In this document: positions 27,532-37,927 of the stretch, one piece after another
Position numbering within the stretch: the first letter of the stretch is position 1
How the letters are laid out: every line of letters begins with the position of its first letter
Assembly (NCBI RefSeq): GCF_000286955.2
Contig: NZ_AJYK02000008.1
Span: 101,991-165,990 of the forward strand
Length of the DNA: 64,000 nt
Source: Vibrio rumoiensis 1S-45
GTDB taxonomy: Bacteria > Pseudomonadota > Gammaproteobacteria > Enterobacterales > Vibrionaceae
Direction: 5' to 3'
The notes under the pieces: model-generated
Database searches by the model: none
Told to the model about the DNA's origin: nothing
Seen by the model: only the letters and a program-made list of their open reading frames with translations
Translations under genes and position numbers: made by a program

Positions 27532-28011
27532 GTGAAAACCAAACTGATCACCCGTGAAGGGTACAATAAACTGAAAGCGGAACATGACCATTTGTGGCAT
27601 GAAAAGCGTCCTGAGATCACTAAGATCGTGACTTGGGCGGCAAGCTTGGGTGATCGTAGTGAAAATGCCGACTACACTTTCAACAAACGTTTGTTACGGC
27701 AAATTGATCGTCGAGTGCGTTTTTTACGAAAATTTTTACCAGAAGTGACGATTGTTGATTATTCACCGCAACAAGATGGCAAAGTTTTCTTTGGCGCGTG
27801 GGTGGAAATTGAAAATGAAACCGGTGATATTAAAAAGTTTCGTATCGTTGGCCCAGAAGAAATATACGGTGATGCAAAAGGTTATATCTCAATTGATTCC
27901 CCCATGGCGCGTGCTTTATTGAAAAAAGAAGTGGATGATGAAGTGGTTGTCAAAACGCCAGAAGGCGATAAAGAGTGGTTCATCAACCATATTTCTTATG
28001 AAAAGCCATAA
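27532..28011 (+). CDS. greB: Transcription elongation factor GreB
   Basis: GreB enters the RNA polymerase secondary channel and stimulates cleavage of backtracked RNA. The 159-aa protein has the N-terminal coiled coil with the tip acidic motif GDRSENADY (about residues 39-47) and the C-terminal FKBP-like domain (KVFFGAWVEIENETGD; SIDSPMARALLKKEVDD). The GTG at 27532 was preferred over a TTG at 27526, since AGGA (27522-27525) is too close to the TTG and the GTG gives the family N-terminus MKTKLITREGYNKL. Confidence 0.94.
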   Translation: MKTKLITREGYNKLKAEHDHLWHEKRPEITKIVTWAASLGDRSENADYTFNKRLLRQIDRRVRFLRKFLPEVTIVDYSPQQDGKVFFGAWVEIENETGDIKKFRIVGPEEIYGDAKGYISIDSPMARALLKKEVDDEVVVKTPEGDKEWFINHISYEKP

Positions 28012-28139
28012 AAAAGGTATGTATTTGTTACAAACTGGTACTTAGTTAAAGACAACAGGCTTTATTTTTAAGTATTCTGAGCATCAAGATTGTGGTGGTT
28101 TTCGAGTACACCGATAGACAGTTAAATAGGAAGAAATGA

Positions 28140-28862
28140 ATGCAACAAGAAAATTATAAAATTCTAGTGGTCGATGATGATGCTCGTCTGCGTTCATTGC
28201 TCGAGCGTTATTTATCAGAGCAAGGTTTTCAAGTTCGTAGCGTGGCTAATGCCGAGCAAATGGATCGCTTATTGACGCGTGAAAATTTTCATTTAATGGT
28301 GCTGGATTTAATGTTGCCCGGTGAAGATGGCTTGTCGATTTGTCGCCGTTTGCGTAAAGATAATAACCAACTTCCTATTGTGATGCTGACGGCAAAAGGC
28401 GATGAAATTGATCGCATTGTTGGTTTAGAAGTTGGTGCGGATGACTACCTACCAAAACCATTTAACCCTCGTGAATTATTAGCACGTTTACGTGCCGTAT
28501 TGCGTCGTCAATCGGTAGAAGCGCCAGGTGCTCCGAGTTCTGATGAAGAGATTGTTGAATTTGGTGAATTTACTTTAAACCTAGGAACGCGTGAAATGTT
28601 CCGTGGTGAAGAGCCAATGCCACTGACTTCTGGTGAATTTGCAGTCTTAAAGATTTTGGTGACACATGCTCGTACGCCAATGTCTCGTGATAAGTTAATG
28701 AACATGGCGCGTGGTCGTGAATATTCTGCGATGGAGCGTTCAATCGACGTGCAAATTTCGCGTCTGCGTCGCATGTTAGAAGAAGACCCAAGCCACCCGC
28801 GTTATATTCAAACGGTGTGGGGTTTAGGTTATGTCTTCGTTCCTGATGGCAAGAAGGTTTAA
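28140..28862 (+). CDS. ompR: Response regulator OmpR
   Basis: OmpR is the DNA-binding regulator of the EnvZ-OmpR osmotic stress system. The 240-aa protein has a receiver domain (about 6-120) with acidic pocket DDD at 12-14, phospho-acceptor Asp56 (LMVLDLMLPGEDG), conserved Lys near 106 (DYLPKPFNPRELL), and a winged-helix output domain (about 136-235; RSIDVQISRLRRMLEEDP). AGGAAG precedes the ATG. It is separated from envZ by 289 bases containing palindromic repeats. Confidence 0.96.
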   Translation: MQQENYKILVVDDDARLRSLLERYLSEQGFQVRSVANAEQMDRLLTRENFHLMVLDLMLPGEDGLSICRRLRKDNNQLPIVMLTAKGDEIDRIVGLEVGADDYLPKPFNPRELLARLRAVLRRQSVEAPGAPSSDEEIVEFGEFTLNLGTREMFRGEEPMPLTSGEFAVLKILVTHARTPMSRDKLMNMARGREYSAMERSIDVQISRLRRMLEEDPSHPRYIQTVWGLGYVFVPDGKKV

Positions 28863-28918
28863 TTACGAGGGTTATATTTTCAAATTAAAGTTTGATTATA
28901 GATCTTTGTTATAAAGCG

Positions 28919-29075
28919 TCATCCCGGAAACGAGGAACGAGTTATCCGGGATCTCCTACCGTAACTGAGACTTAACGTGCGGTAGGGGAACCTGACGTAG
29001 CGAAGAAACTATTATTTACATATCAGCATGTTAAATTGATTTCTGCTCTTGATTAGGCTCGGTAGGAATGACGTT
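28919..29075. repeat. Cluster of palindromic repeats between ompR and envZ
   Basis: Three units are visible. ATCCCGGA (28921-28928) pairs with TCCGGGAT (28945-28952). CCTACCG (28955-28961) pairs with CGGTAGG (28980-28986). A degenerate copy of the glpQ-type unit covers about 29040-29071, ending GGTAGGAATGACG. The first unit is repeated in reverse orientation at 32711-32755 and, degenerately, at 6677-6706. The array lies in the ompR-envZ message. Confidence 0.7.
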
Positions 29076-29151
29076 TTTTATTAGGATATCACTCGCTTTA
29101 AAATATCCATGAGCCACACACGTATTTTCAATAGTTTAATCGGACCCGCCC

Positions 29152-30486
29152 ATGCTTCGCTTTCGCAGTTCACGAACTCAAACCGTATTTTTCTTGGTGG
29201 TACTCTTGATTGCCAGCCAAGTCTTGTCTTATCTGATTGTTTTCAATTACGCCTTATTACCAAGCTTAAAGCAATTCAACCGTATTCTTTCTCATGAAGT
29301 AAAAGTGATGTTAGATGAAGAGGAAATGCTTAAAACAACAGGTAATGAAGAGCGTCCGTTTCGGCGTGAATTGCTTGCCGAGCTTGGAGTGTCTATTTAC
29401 CCAGATAACGCACCGGAATCACAAGAGTTTTTACATGCATCTACCATCGATTTTTTAAGTGAGGAGATGAGTGCTCAAGTCGGATCGCCAACCGAGGTGC
29501 GTTTAATCTTAGGCGAAGACAACTATGTATTATGGCTGAAAATAGAGGCCATGCCGGATCGTTTAATCCGCATTCCATTAACTGAATTACAAGAAAAAGA
29601 TTTTGCTCCGTTGTTTCGCAATAGCTTATTAATCGCCTTAATGTTGATAGCAGGTATGTGGTTCTTTATTCGTTTGCAAAACCGACCTTTAGTGGCATTG
29701 GAAGCGGCTGCTAAAAAAGTGGGTAAAGGGGAAATACCTGAGCCTGTGCCTGAGCGTGGCGCTTCAGAAATCTTAGCGGTAACCAAAGCCTTTAATCAAA
29801 TGTCCAAAGGCATTCAAGCATTAGAAGAAGATCGCGCTTTGTTGATGTCAGGCATTAGCCATGACTTACGCACTCCTTTAACTCGCATACGTTTAGCCAC
29901 AGAAATGATGTCACCGCAAGATGACTACTTGGCTGAAAGCATGATTAAAGATACCGAAGAGTGTAATGACATCATTGGTCAGTTTATGGATTATTTAAAA
30001 CCAGCTCAAATTGGTGATCATGATGCGGTTGATCTGAACCAAATGGTGTCGGATGTCGTGAGGGCGGAAAAAGATAAACACAGTATTGATTTTGAATTAG
30101 CCACTGCAGAAGGATTACGCCATGCTTTAGGCGAAGCAGTGGCCTTAAAGCGGGTTGTCTCGAATTTGGTGGTGAACGCAATTCGTTATGGTAATGGCTG
30201 GATTAAACTCTCGACTGGGATCTCGGCGGATAATAAATTGGTTTGGGTAACCGTTGAAGACAATGGCCCGGGTATTGATAAAAATCAGTTAGAGTCGTTA
30301 TTTGAACCTTTTACTCGTGGTGATACTGCGCGCGGAAGTAGCGAAGGGGCCGGTTTAGGTTTAGCGATTGTGAAGCGTATTGTAAGCCAACACCAAGGCT
30401 TAATCGTCGTGACTAACCGCAGTGAAGGTGGTTTGAAAGTTCAGATCAGCATTCCGACAGTGAAGAGCAAAAAGAGTAAAGGGTAA
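29152..30486 (+). CDS. envZ: Sensor histidine kinase EnvZ
   Basis: EnvZ is the inner-membrane osmosensor that phosphorylates and dephosphorylates OmpR. The 444-aa protein has a first membrane segment (about 12-35), a periplasmic loop (about 36-155), a second segment (about 158-174, [17 protein letters not shown]), a HAMP domain (about 176-228), the H-box [20 protein letters not shown] with His near 237, and the HATPase domain (N-box [11 protein letters not shown]1 [10 protein letters not shown]2 [12 protein letters not shown]). It ends 13 bases before convergent recG. It would normally be translated from the ompR message. Confidence 0.95.
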   Translation: MLRFRSSRTQTVFFLVVLLIASQVLSYLIVFNYALLPSLKQFNRILSHEVKVMLDEEEMLKTTGNEERPFRRELLAELGVSIYPDNAPESQEFLHASTIDFLSEEMSAQVGSPTEVRLILGEDNYVLWLKIEAMPDRLIRIPLTELQEKDFAPLFRNSLLIALMLIAGMWFFIRLQNRPLVALEAAAKKVGKGEIPEPVPERGASEILAVTKAFNQMSKGIQALEEDRALLMSGISHDLRTPLTRIRLATEMMSPQDDYLAESMIKDTEECNDIIGQFMDYLKPAQIGDHDAVDLNQMVSDVVRAEKDKHSIDFELATAEGLRHALGEAVALKRVVSNLVVNAIRYGNGWIKLSTGISADNKLVWVTVEDNGPGIDKNQLESLFEPFTRGDTARGSSEGAGLGLAIVKRIVSQHQGLIVVTNRSEGGLKVQISIPTVKSKKSKG

Positions 30487-30499
30487 TGTGGGATTCGCT

Positions 30500-32620
30500 T
30501 TATGCCTTCACATATTCACTGCGCTCACCTAACCAACGTTCCACAATCGCTTTGGCATTTTGTGGATACTGTTGATGCACATGGCGGGCGATGCGTTGAA
30601 CTTCGGGGATGAGGTATTGATCTCGCAATAAATCGGCAATTTTAAAATCAGCCACACCAGTTTGCTTCGTGCCTAATACTTCACCGGGGCCGCGAATTTC
30701 GAGATCTTTTTGCGCAATCACAAAGCCATCATTGCTTTCTCGCAATACGCCTAAACGTTTCTGCGCCGTTTTAGAAAGCGGCGCATGATAGAGCAACACA
30801 CAATGGCTGGCGACGGAACCGCGGCCAACACGTCCACGCAGTTGGTGTAATTGTGCTAATCCTAAACGCTCTGGGTTTTCGATGATCATTAAGCTTGAGT
30901 TAGGTACATCGACCCCGACTTCAATTACAGTTGTCGCCACTAACAAATTCAATTCACCTTGTTTGAATTGTTGCATGACTTGTTGTTTTTCTGCTGACTT
31001 CATTCGACCATGTACTAAGCCTATTTTGAGTTCTGGTAATTGACGTTGCAGCTCTTCGGCGGTGTCGGCAGCAGCTTGAGCCTCTAAAACTTCTGACTCA
31101 TCAATTAAAGTACACACCCAATACGCTTGTTTACCTTCTTGAGCGCAGGCTATACGTACTCTTTCTATAATGTCTTTGCGTCGAGTATCAGCAATCGCAA
31201 CGGTTTGAATCGGCGTACGACCTGGCGGCAGCTCATCAATCACCGAGGTTTCTAAATCGGCGTAAGCGGTCATCGCCAAGGTTCTTGGGATCGGGGTTGC
31301 TGTCATGATCAGTTGGTGTGGGTAGCTGGCCGCTGCTTCGCTTTCAATATCGTTGTTACCATTCTCAATCTGTTTCTTGCCTTTCTCCCGCAGCTCTAAG
31401 CGCTGGTGGACACCAAACCGATGTTGCTCATCAATGATGACCAAAGTCAAGTGATCAAATTCGACGTGTTGCTGAAACAGTGCGTGAGTACCCACTATCA
31501 TTTTAGCTTCACCCGATGCAATACGTTCAAGTTGAGTTTGTTTGGCTTTAGCGGTGAGTTTTCCTGCTAACCAACCAACTGAAATCCCAAGTGGTTCAAG
31601 CCATTGAGCAAAGTTGAGAGCATGCTGCTCTGCTAACAACTCCGTCGGCGCCATCAATGCAACTTGATAGCCTTGCTCTAAAGCATGAGTGGCAGCTAGT
31701 ACGGCGACTAAGGTTTTTCCTGAACCAACATCCCCTTGAACCAAACGCATCATCGGGTGGTTTTTCGCCAGATCGGCTTCGATTTCTTGAACCACTCGCG
31801 CTTGAGCATTGGTAGGGATAAATGGCAAGGTGTCTAATAATGATTGCTTTAGTTTACCTGTACATGATAACGGCAAAGCTAAATCTTGCTGTCCTTTGCT
31901 ACGAATCTCTAGCATAGAAAGGTTTTGAGCCAGCAGTTCTTCAATAATCAAACGTTTTTGTGCTGGGTGTTTACCTAATTCAAATTGCTGCATGTCAATG
32001 TCAGGTGAAGGACGATGAATAATATGCAGTGCTTGGTTTAAGGTAATTTGATGATCGTATAAACCACTGGGTAGAAGCTCACTGACTGCGGCACTGTCTA
32101 ATAATGCTAAAGCCTGATCGGTCAGGTTTTTGAGTGTGACTTGACGTAGCCCTTCCGTGGTTGGGTAAATGGGCGTTAAACTTTGCTCTAATTCGGGCTC
32201 ATTGGAGTCACTGATAAAATGGTAGTCGGGATGCATAATTTCCAACCCCATGTTTCCGCGCTTAATCTCACCATAAGCATAGAGTGGGCGGCCTTCAGCA
32301 AAACTGTTTTTCATGCCAGCATTGAAATTAAAAAACCGTAAGGTCAACGTGCCATTGCCATCACTGACTTTTACGGTCAGCATTTTCTTGCGGCCAAAAT
32401 GGGTATCGCAGCTCATGACTTGGCCTTGAATGGCAGCAAACAAGCCGGCATGTAATTTAGCGATAGGGTAAATACGTGTGCGATCTTCGTAGCGCAGAGG
32501 CAGATGGAACAATAGATCTTGAACTGAGTGCAAACTCACCTTTGCTAGCTTTTCAGCCACTTTAGCCCCAACGCCAGAAAGCGAGGTGAGTGGAACAGCA
32601 GAAAGGATTTGAGTTTGCAT
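30500..32620 (-). CDS. recG: ATP-dependent DNA helicase RecG
   Basis: RecG is a branch-migrating helicase that remodels stalled forks and Holliday junctions. The 706-aa protein has the N-terminal wedge/OB domain (about 60-160), Walker A GDVGSGKTLVA (about 298-308), DEQH box (IIDEQHRFGVHQRLELREKG), motif III TATPIPRTLAM, motif VI QLRGRVGRG and the C-terminal TRG region. It is about 13 residues longer than E. coli RecG (693) because of an insert (QIENGNNDIESEAA) between motifs II and III. It starts beside a repeat-rich gap upstream. Confidence 0.96.
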   Translation of the reverse strand: MQTQILSAVPLTSLSGVGAKVAEKLAKVSLHSVQDLLFHLPLRYEDRTRIYPIAKLHAGLFAAIQGQVMSCDTHFGRKKMLTVKVSDGNGTLTLRFFNFNAGMKNSFAEGRPLYAYGEIKRGNMGLEIMHPDYHFISDSNEPELEQSLTPIYPTTEGLRQVTLKNLTDQALALLDSAAVSELLPSGLYDHQITLNQALHIIHRPSPDIDMQQFELGKHPAQKRLIIEELLAQNLSMLEIRSKGQQDLALPLSCTGKLKQSLLDTLPFIPTNAQARVVQEIEADLAKNHPMMRLVQGDVGSGKTLVAVLAATHALEQGYQVALMAPTELLAEQHALNFAQWLEPLGISVGWLAGKLTAKAKQTQLERIASGEAKMIVGTHALFQQHVEFDHLTLVIIDEQHRFGVHQRLELREKGKKQIENGNNDIESEAAASYPHQLIMTATPIPRTLAMTAYADLETSVIDELPPGRTPIQTVAIADTRRKDIIERVRIACAQEGKQAYWVCTLIDESEVLEAQAAADTAEELQRQLPELKIGLVHGRMKSAEKQQVMQQFKQGELNLLVATTVIEVGVDVPNSSLMIIENPERLGLAQLHQLRGRVGRGSVASHCVLLYHAPLSKTAQKRLGVLRESNDGFVIAQKDLEIRGPGEVLGTKQTGVADFKIADLLRDQYLIPEVQRIARHVHQQYPQNAKAIVERWLGERSEYVKA

Positions 32621-32643
32621 TTAAGTTTCTCGTATTTTGTTGA

Positions 32644-32757
32644 GAATCCCTCGGTTTGAGTTAAGAGGACTCTGCTGAGGATTCCCTATAACATTTTGAG
32701 TCTCAATATACCGTAGGAGATCTTGGATAACGCGCCCCTCGTTTTCGGGATTACGTG
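32644..32757. repeat. Palindromic repeats between recG and lpxL
   Basis: The segment 32711-32755 is an inverted copy of the repeat at 28919-28961 (about 80% by eye; shared blocks CGTAGGAGATC, GGATAAC, CCTCGTTTTCGGGAT). A second imperfect hairpin is AATCCCTC (32645-32652) with GAGGATT (32677-32683). The unit sits in a 178-base gap between two same-strand genes. Confidence 0.65.
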
Positions 32758-32798
32758 TTTAGCTTTCTTGGTATGAAGCGAGACTAAGGACTCGCCCC

Positions 32799-33773
32799 CT
32801 AATCTTTGTACCGAATCCCTTTTTCCTGCCCATCAGGCATAGTTTTAAAACGCTTATGCAACCACATCCATTGATCGCCACCACGTAAGATGAGCTTTTC
32901 AACGGTTTTATTCATGTGAATAGCAGCGCCTTCCGGATCGCGGCGTGGAAAACCTTCACTGATATCTTGTTCAATCCGGAAGTCGTAACGAAAACCAGTA
33001 CGGAAGCAAGACACCGGTAACACTGCGCATTTACTTGCATCAACTAATATACTGGTGCCAGTTGTGGTACAAGCATTGGGCACGGCAAAGAAAGGAACGA
33101 ATACCGCATTTTTTGCGCCATAATCATGGTCAGGTAAATAGAATAATTTCTTACCTTTACGCAGTACCTTCAACATACCTTTGACGTCTTTTCTGTCGAC
33201 CATGATATTACCACTACGAGTACGACCCCAGTGTTGAATGAAGTTGTACGCAGGGTTATTGTGTGGGCGGTAAACGCCATAGCCAGGAGAAAACAATGCA
33301 CAGCAGCGCGCAGTCAATTCTAAGTTGAGGGCGTGAACACCACAAATTAAAGTGCCTCGGCCTTGTTCTTCAAATACCGTTAAGCGGTTAACGTGATGAT
33401 AACCTACATGTCTTTTTAAACGCCAGTCTGGCCAAAACCATGCAATGGCCGTTTCAAAAATAGCAAAGCCAGTATTTTTAAAGTTTTCTTTGACGACGTA
33501 GTCTCGACGAGTATTGCTGATGTCGGGGAAACATAATTCTAGATTGCGTTGTGCTACTTTAACGCGTTTTTTCGCAACAAACATCGACAAGTAACCAATG
33601 CCACGACCGATCCAAAATAAAACGCGATAAGGTAAAATATTGACAAAAATTGCAGCAAAACTAAACCCGATCCAGATAAGCCAGTATTTAGGGTGCAGTA
33701 AGCGAATGGAAAATGTAGGAGGAATAAAACTGACTAATGATTCCTCTTTTTGTGCATTTTTTGTGGTTGTCAT
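32799..33773 (-). CDS. lpxL: Lipid A biosynthesis lauroyl acyltransferase LpxL
   Basis: LpxL transfers a secondary acyl chain from acyl-ACP to Kdo2-lipid IVA at the inner membrane. The 324-aa protein has an N-terminal anchor (about 30-52), NLELCFPDIS, the catalytic HX4E motif HALNLE (about 146-151), DRKDVKGMLKVLRKGKKLFY, PDHDYG and the C-terminal QWMWLHKRFKTMP block typical of LpxL. The GVYRPHNNP segment also favours LpxL over LpxM. A second, LpxM-like paralogue is at 55802. The donor chain cannot be read from sequence. Confidence 0.9.
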   Translation of the reverse strand: MTTTKNAQKEESLVSFIPPTFSIRLLHPKYWLIWIGFSFAAIFVNILPYRVLFWIGRGIGYLSMFVAKKRVKVAQRNLELCFPDISNTRRDYVVKENFKNTGFAIFETAIAWFWPDWRLKRHVGYHHVNRLTVFEEQGRGTLICGVHALNLELTARCCALFSPGYGVYRPHNNPAYNFIQHWGRTRSGNIMVDRKDVKGMLKVLRKGKKLFYLPDHDYGAKNAVFVPFFAVPNACTTTGTSILVDASKCAVLPVSCFRTGFRYDFRIEQDISEGFPRRDPEGAAIHMNKTVEKLILRGGDQWMWLHKRFKTMPDGQEKGIRYKD

Positions 33774-33916
33774 TGTTTACTCTCTAAATTAATACGTAAC
33801 ATGTTTCTTTAAATAAACGGCAGAGATATAAGAATAATCGTTTAAAGAAACCCTTGGTGGCTTAAGTGAGATTTTAATCAAAAATTAAAAAGAACAAAGC
33901 TTAACAAGGTGAAACA

Positions 33917-34507
33917 TTAATCCATTTGTGCTTTTAGCAGTGCCCAGTATTGATCAAAGTTCTCTGTAGGTTGGTATTTAAAATCTGAGCGAACAAAACG
34001 ATTCAAGCTGCCTTCGACTTGCCCAAGTAATTGCGCCGCTAAGATTGATTCATCCACCGAAAAACTTTTGCCTTCTCGAATTTGTCTTTCACGCAAAATT
34101 TGGCGTAATTGTGCTTCAATACGATCAAATAATTGATTGATACGACTGCGCAAACGTTCATTTTCAAACATCAATGCGTGGCCAGACATAATACGTGATA
34201 GCCCTGGATTGCGTTCCGCAAAGGCGAGTAATAACTGTAGGACTAAACGAATTCGATTTAAAGTGTCTTTTTCTTCCGCCAAAATACGGTTGATACGTGA
34301 CAGCAAAGCATCTTCGATAAATTCAATTAAGCCTTCAAACATGCGCGCTTTACTTGGGAAGTGGCGATACAACGCAGCTTCTGAAACACCGACTTGTTTT
34401 GCCAGCTTAGCTGTTGTAATCCGAGACGCGCCATCGGTTGATTCTAACATTTGAGCAAGTGCCTGAAGAATTTCTTCTCGACGGTTCGTTTTTCTTGGCC
34501 CAGCCAT
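33917..34507 (-). CDS. slmA: Nucleoid occlusion factor SlmA
   Basis: SlmA binds SBS sites on the chromosome and disrupts FtsZ polymers over the nucleoid. The 196-aa TetR-family protein has the N-terminal helix-turn-helix (about 28-57, [20 protein letters not shown]) and the helical dimerisation/FtsZ-binding domain. Length matches E. coli SlmA (198). It lies downstream of dut in the conserved coaBC-dut-slmA order, all on the minus strand. Confidence 0.95.
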   Translation of the reverse strand: MAGPRKTNRREEILQALAQMLESTDGASRITTAKLAKQVGVSEAALYRHFPSKARMFEGLIEFIEDALLSRINRILAEEKDTLNRIRLVLQLLLAFAERNPGLSRIMSGHALMFENERLRSRINQLFDRIEAQLRQILRERQIREGKSFSVDESILAAQLLGQVEGSLNRFVRSDFKYQPTENFDQYWALLKAQMD

Positions 34508-34568
34508 GGTTGTTCCTTGTGTAAAGCGATATGAATAATTAAGTACCTAGTTTCTAGGAGTTTTGCTG

Positions 34569-35027
34569 CTACTTCTTCCCTGAATGCCCAAATCCACCTT
34601 CACCACGTTCGGTTTCGTGAAAATCTTCAACAAGATTAAATTCTGCTTGAACCACAGGAACGAAAACCAGTTGTGCGATGCGATCACCCGGTTCAATAGT
34701 AAAAGTATCTTGACCACGATTCCAAACAGAAACCATTAATTGACCTTGGTAGTCAGAATCAATCAAACCGACTAAGTTACCTAAGACAATGCCATGTTTA
34801 TGACCAAGGCCAGAACGAGGCAGAATGGTTGCCGCCAAGCTAGGGTCGCCAATATGTATGGCAAGGCCTGTTGGTACTAGGTGCGTTTGCCCCGGTTCAA
34901 CGGTTAAAGAATTATCTAAACAGGCACGCAAATCTAATCCTGCGGAGCCTTCTGTTGCGTAAGCGGGTAATGGAAACTGTTGGCCAATACGAGGGTCTAG
35001 AATTTTTAAATCGATTTTTTGAGCCAT
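34569..35027 (-). CDS. dut: Deoxyuridine 5'-triphosphate nucleotidohydrolase (dUTPase)
   Basis: Dut hydrolyses dUTP to dUMP and pyrophosphate, limiting uracil in DNA and supplying thymidylate synthesis. The 152-aa trimeric dUTPase has motifs 1-5 in order: AGLDLRA (about 29-35), [11 protein letters not shown] (about 71-81), [10 protein letters not shown] (about 86-95), [11 protein letters not shown] (about 112-122), and the Gly-rich C-terminal [11 protein letters not shown]. It lies between coaBC and slmA. Confidence 0.97.
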   Translation of the reverse strand: MAQKIDLKILDPRIGQQFPLPAYATEGSAGLDLRACLDNSLTVEPGQTHLVPTGLAIHIGDPSLAATILPRSGLGHKHGIVLGNLVGLIDSDYQGQLMVSVWNRGQDTFTIEPGDRIAQLVFVPVVQAEFNLVEDFHETERGEGGFGHSGKK

Positions 35028-35079
35028 GATGAATAGATCTTCTTTTATTTAAGTGCTGTTTTTATTGAGAGCGCGCTTT

Positions 35080-36312
35080 TTATTTCGAGTATTGCTGATA
35101 TTGCAATGCCACAATGTCCAATAATTGCTTGGCTAATTGTTGCTTGCTGGCGGTTTCTAAAGCTTGTTCGCCGTCTTGCCAGTATAAGTGCAGCGCATTA
35201 TCGTTGCTATTAAACCCTAAACCGGCCACCGATACATCGTTTGCACAGATCATATCTAAATTTTTCTTGGCCAGTTTACCACGAGCATACTTTTCAACAT
35301 CTTGGGTTTCTGCTGCAAAACCAACGGTAAATGGGCGTTGCTCTTGTAGTGCTGCGACGGAAGCGACAATATCTGGGTTTTTTACCATGACGATTTGCAT
35401 TTGATCACTATCATCAGTTTTCTTGATTTTCTGATCGGCCACTTGGCTTGGGCGATAATCAGCAACGGCAGCACAACTAATGAAAATCTGATTATTGATG
35501 GCTTGTTGCATGGCCACTTGATGCATTTGTTGGGCACTTTCAACATTGATACGTTGAACGTTACTCGGGGTGTTTAATGACACTGGTCCGCTTATTAATG
35601 TGACGGTTGCGCCTAAGTTAGCCGCAGCTTCTGCAATAGCAAAGCCCATTTTACCTGAACTGTGGTTAGAGATATAACGCACAGGATCAATGGCTTCACG
35701 AGTAGGACCTGCAGTAATAGCAAGCGAAATACCTTGTAGTGGTTTTGGGCCAAAGAAATCTTCACTGTGAGCAACTAACTCCATCGGTTCTAGCATGCGG
35801 CCATAACCCACATCACCACAAGCTTGTTGCCCAGCAGCGGGGCCCCAAATCATCATGCCCCTTTGGGTTAAAACAGAGAGGTTTTCTTGGGTTGCCGCAT
35901 TGGCGTACATTTGTTGATTCATCGCAGGGGCAACGGCTATCGGTGCGTCGGAAGCTAGAATTAAGGTTGTCAGTAAGTCATTACCCATACCTGCGCGCAT
36001 TCTGGCAATTAAATCAGACGTTGCGGGTGCCAGTAATATTAAATCGGCCCATTTGGCCAGCTCAATATGCCCCATTGACGCTTCAGCCGCAGGATCCAAT
36101 AAGCTATCAGACACTGGTCTGCCCGAGACAGCTTGCATGGTGAGCGGCGTAATGAATTCTTTAGCTGCAGGCGTCATGACAACTTGCACTTGAGCCCCGC
36201 GTTCAATTAAACGACGAGTCAAATCTGCGCATTTGTAAGCCGCAATGCCGCCACTGATCCCTAATAGGATTTTTTTACCAGCCAAGCTTTGTGGTATTAA
36301 GCTTTGTTCCAT
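35080..36312 (-). CDS. coaBC: Bifunctional phosphopantothenoylcysteine decarboxylase / phosphopantothenate-cysteine ligase
   Basis: CoaBC carries out two consecutive steps of coenzyme A synthesis: CTP-dependent addition of cysteine and FMN-dependent decarboxylation. The 410-aa protein has the N-terminal flavoprotein domain ([18 protein letters not shown]; ligand motif [18 protein letters not shown]) and the C-terminal CoaB domain (about 190-410, [22 protein letters not shown]). ATG at 36312 is preceded directly by an in-frame GTG at 36315. It diverges from radC. The last CoaA-pathway adenylyltransferase, coaD, is also in this window. Confidence 0.95.
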   Translation of the reverse strand: MEQSLIPQSLAGKKILLGISGGIAAYKCADLTRRLIERGAQVQVVMTPAAKEFITPLTMQAVSGRPVSDSLLDPAAEASMGHIELAKWADLILLAPATSDLIARMRAGMGNDLLTTLILASDAPIAVAPAMNQQMYANAATQENLSVLTQRGMMIWGPAAGQQACGDVGYGRMLEPMELVAHSEDFFGPKPLQGISLAITAGPTREAIDPVRYISNHSSGKMGFAIAEAAANLGATVTLISGPVSLNTPSNVQRINVESAQQMHQVAMQQAINNQIFISCAAVADYRPSQVADQKIKKTDDSDQMQIVMVKNPDIVASVAALQEQRPFTVGFAAETQDVEKYARGKLAKKNLDMICANDVSVAGLGFNSNDNALHLYWQDGEQALETASKQQLAKQLLDIVALQYQQYSK

Positions 36313-36671
36313 CACAATAAAGCATCCAATGTAAATTTGGTTAAGGTATTTTAGTTAGGCCCTACGCAAGTAACAAGCTCACGACTTACAGACAAAAGCC
36401 ATTATTAATTAACTCAGCTGCGATAGCGAGTAAAATAGCCGAGTTAGAATTGTTTTAAGTTATCATAACTTTTCAATTTGAGGAGCGATCAAAATCGATA
36501 ATCTCGCTTGTTGAGGTTGGTGAATATGTTTCGAGTCAATTATCACTTCACCTGTAACTTACCTTTATAGGAATCATTATTAAGACCAAGTGACATTTTC
36601 ATCTAGATAGGTTTGAGTGTTAATCCAGACACTGCTTTTATCTTCCTTTCACTATTCATAAGGAATACTAA
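36313..36671. other. Divergent intergenic region coaBC / radC
   Basis: This 359-base region has no ORF. An imperfect inverted repeat, AACTCAGCT (36411-36419) with AGCCGAGTT (36436-36444), lies near the middle. Promoters for both genes are expected; none was assigned. Confidence 0.45.
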
Positions 36672-37355
36672 GTGGCTACTATGTCTTTAAAGATGCTCCC
36701 AGAAGAATCCCGCCCAAGAGAAAAATTATTAGCCCGTGGTGCTCAATCGTTATCCGACGCTGAACTTCTTGCTATTTTTCTACGTACTGGTTTGCAAGGC
36801 ATGAATGCGATTGAATTGGCAGACTTCTTATTAAGAGAATTTGGCTCACTTCGTTCACTACTTTCTTCGACTCAGACTGAATTTTGCTCACACAAAGGCT
36901 TAGGATCGGCAAAATTTGCTCAATTACAAGCAGTAGTTGAGATGACCAAGCGTTATTTGGCCGAAACCTTAAAGCGTGGTGATGCTCTAACGAGCCCAGA
37001 ACAAACCAAACATTATTTAAGTAGCGTATTACGAGATAGGCACAGAGAAGCCTTTTATGTGTTGTTTTTAGATAATCAACATCGGGTGATCAGTGATGAA
37101 GTGTTATTTGAAGGCACGATTGATGCAGCATCAGTTTACCCAAGAGAGGTGGTGAAACGTGCCATGCATCATAATGCCGCAGCATTGATCCTTGCGCATA
37201 ATCACCCATCTGGCGTAGCAGAGCCCAGTGATGCTGATCGAAGGATCACTCGCCGTTTAGTCGATGCGATGGCGTTGGTGGATATTCGGATCCTCGATCA
37301 TTTTGTGGTGGGGGATGGGGAAGTGGTGTCGTTTGCTGAAAGAGGGTGGATGTAA
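36672..37355 (+). CDS. radC: RadC family JAB-domain protein
   Basis: The 227-aa protein has an N-terminal helix-hairpin-helix region (about 10-80, [20 protein letters not shown]) and a C-terminal JAB/MPN metalloprotease-like domain with the zinc motif [15 protein letters not shown] (about 176-190). The historical link to DNA repair was not upheld for E. coli RadC, and the function is open. The GTG at 36672 fits AAGGAAT (36659-36665); an ATG three codons later matches the N-terminus of other RadC proteins. Confidence 0.92.
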   Translation: MATMSLKMLPEESRPREKLLARGAQSLSDAELLAIFLRTGLQGMNAIELADFLLREFGSLRSLLSSTQTEFCSHKGLGSAKFAQLQAVVEMTKRYLAETLKRGDALTSPEQTKHYLSSVLRDRHREAFYVLFLDNQHRVISDEVLFEGTIDAASVYPREVVKRAMHHNAAALILAHNHPSGVAEPSDADRRITRRLVDAMALVDIRILDHFVVGDGEVVSFAERGWM

Positions 37356-37927
37356 ATAGGGACGCGATGATTCTAGGTGCTAGGGCGCTTAGCTTGTAAC
37401 TAAGATAAGATTAAACAGTTCATCAGGTGAAGTGTTAACTCCGCGAATGTTGGCAGAGAGTTTGACTATTTATCTAAAAAAGTGTCGTTCAATGTGAATT
37501 ACTCGTGCACGGAACATCTACAATGCTAGTTGGGTTAATGAATCTAAGTTACAGTTGGTTGTAATTGATTGATATAAATAAATTTATTGGATTTTTCTTT
37601 CTTTTTCGAGTGTTGAGAAACGAGCATTCGAGTCACACATTCACTTTTATTCAAAAAAAGACTTAGCTTTTGAGAAAAATCTGCTACAATCCGCGCACTA
37701 ATTTTTAGAAACTAATTCAGCTTAGTGTTCTTGTGCAAAAAAAAGCGTTTAAAAGCTGCTCTGCTCAAAAAAAGATCGAGTTTTTCCTGAAAAGGATCCG
37801 CACAGGTCTTGAGCAATGCAAGTCAAGTTAGTATAATGCGCGACCTTTGATAGCCTTGGTATGGTTTTTCCATAGCGGTTTTTGCCCCAAGGTGATATCG
37901 AGCTGAAACGATTTGGAGAAGACATTC
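37356..37927 (+). other. Leader and promoter region of rpmB-rpmG
   Basis: No gene is seen in this 572-base region. The first 300 bases are unremarkable and AT-rich. The last 250 contain a strong sigma70 promoter (listed separately) and a possible upstream -10, TACAAT at 37685-37690, with only a poor -35 match. Confidence 0.55.
37809..37837 (+). promoter_or_regulatory. Sigma70 promoter of rpmB-rpmG
   Basis: TTGAGC (37809-37814), a 17-base spacer and a perfect TATAAT (37832-37837) are followed by the GC-rich discriminator GCGCGACC. Such discriminators are typical of promoters repressed by ppGpp, as expected for ribosomal protein genes. The start codon lies about 85 bases downstream. Confidence 0.75.

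Noticed and set aside
35739..36143. 134-codon plus-strand frame inside coaBC
   Set aside because: It is antisense to the conserved CoaC domain and shows no family resemblance.
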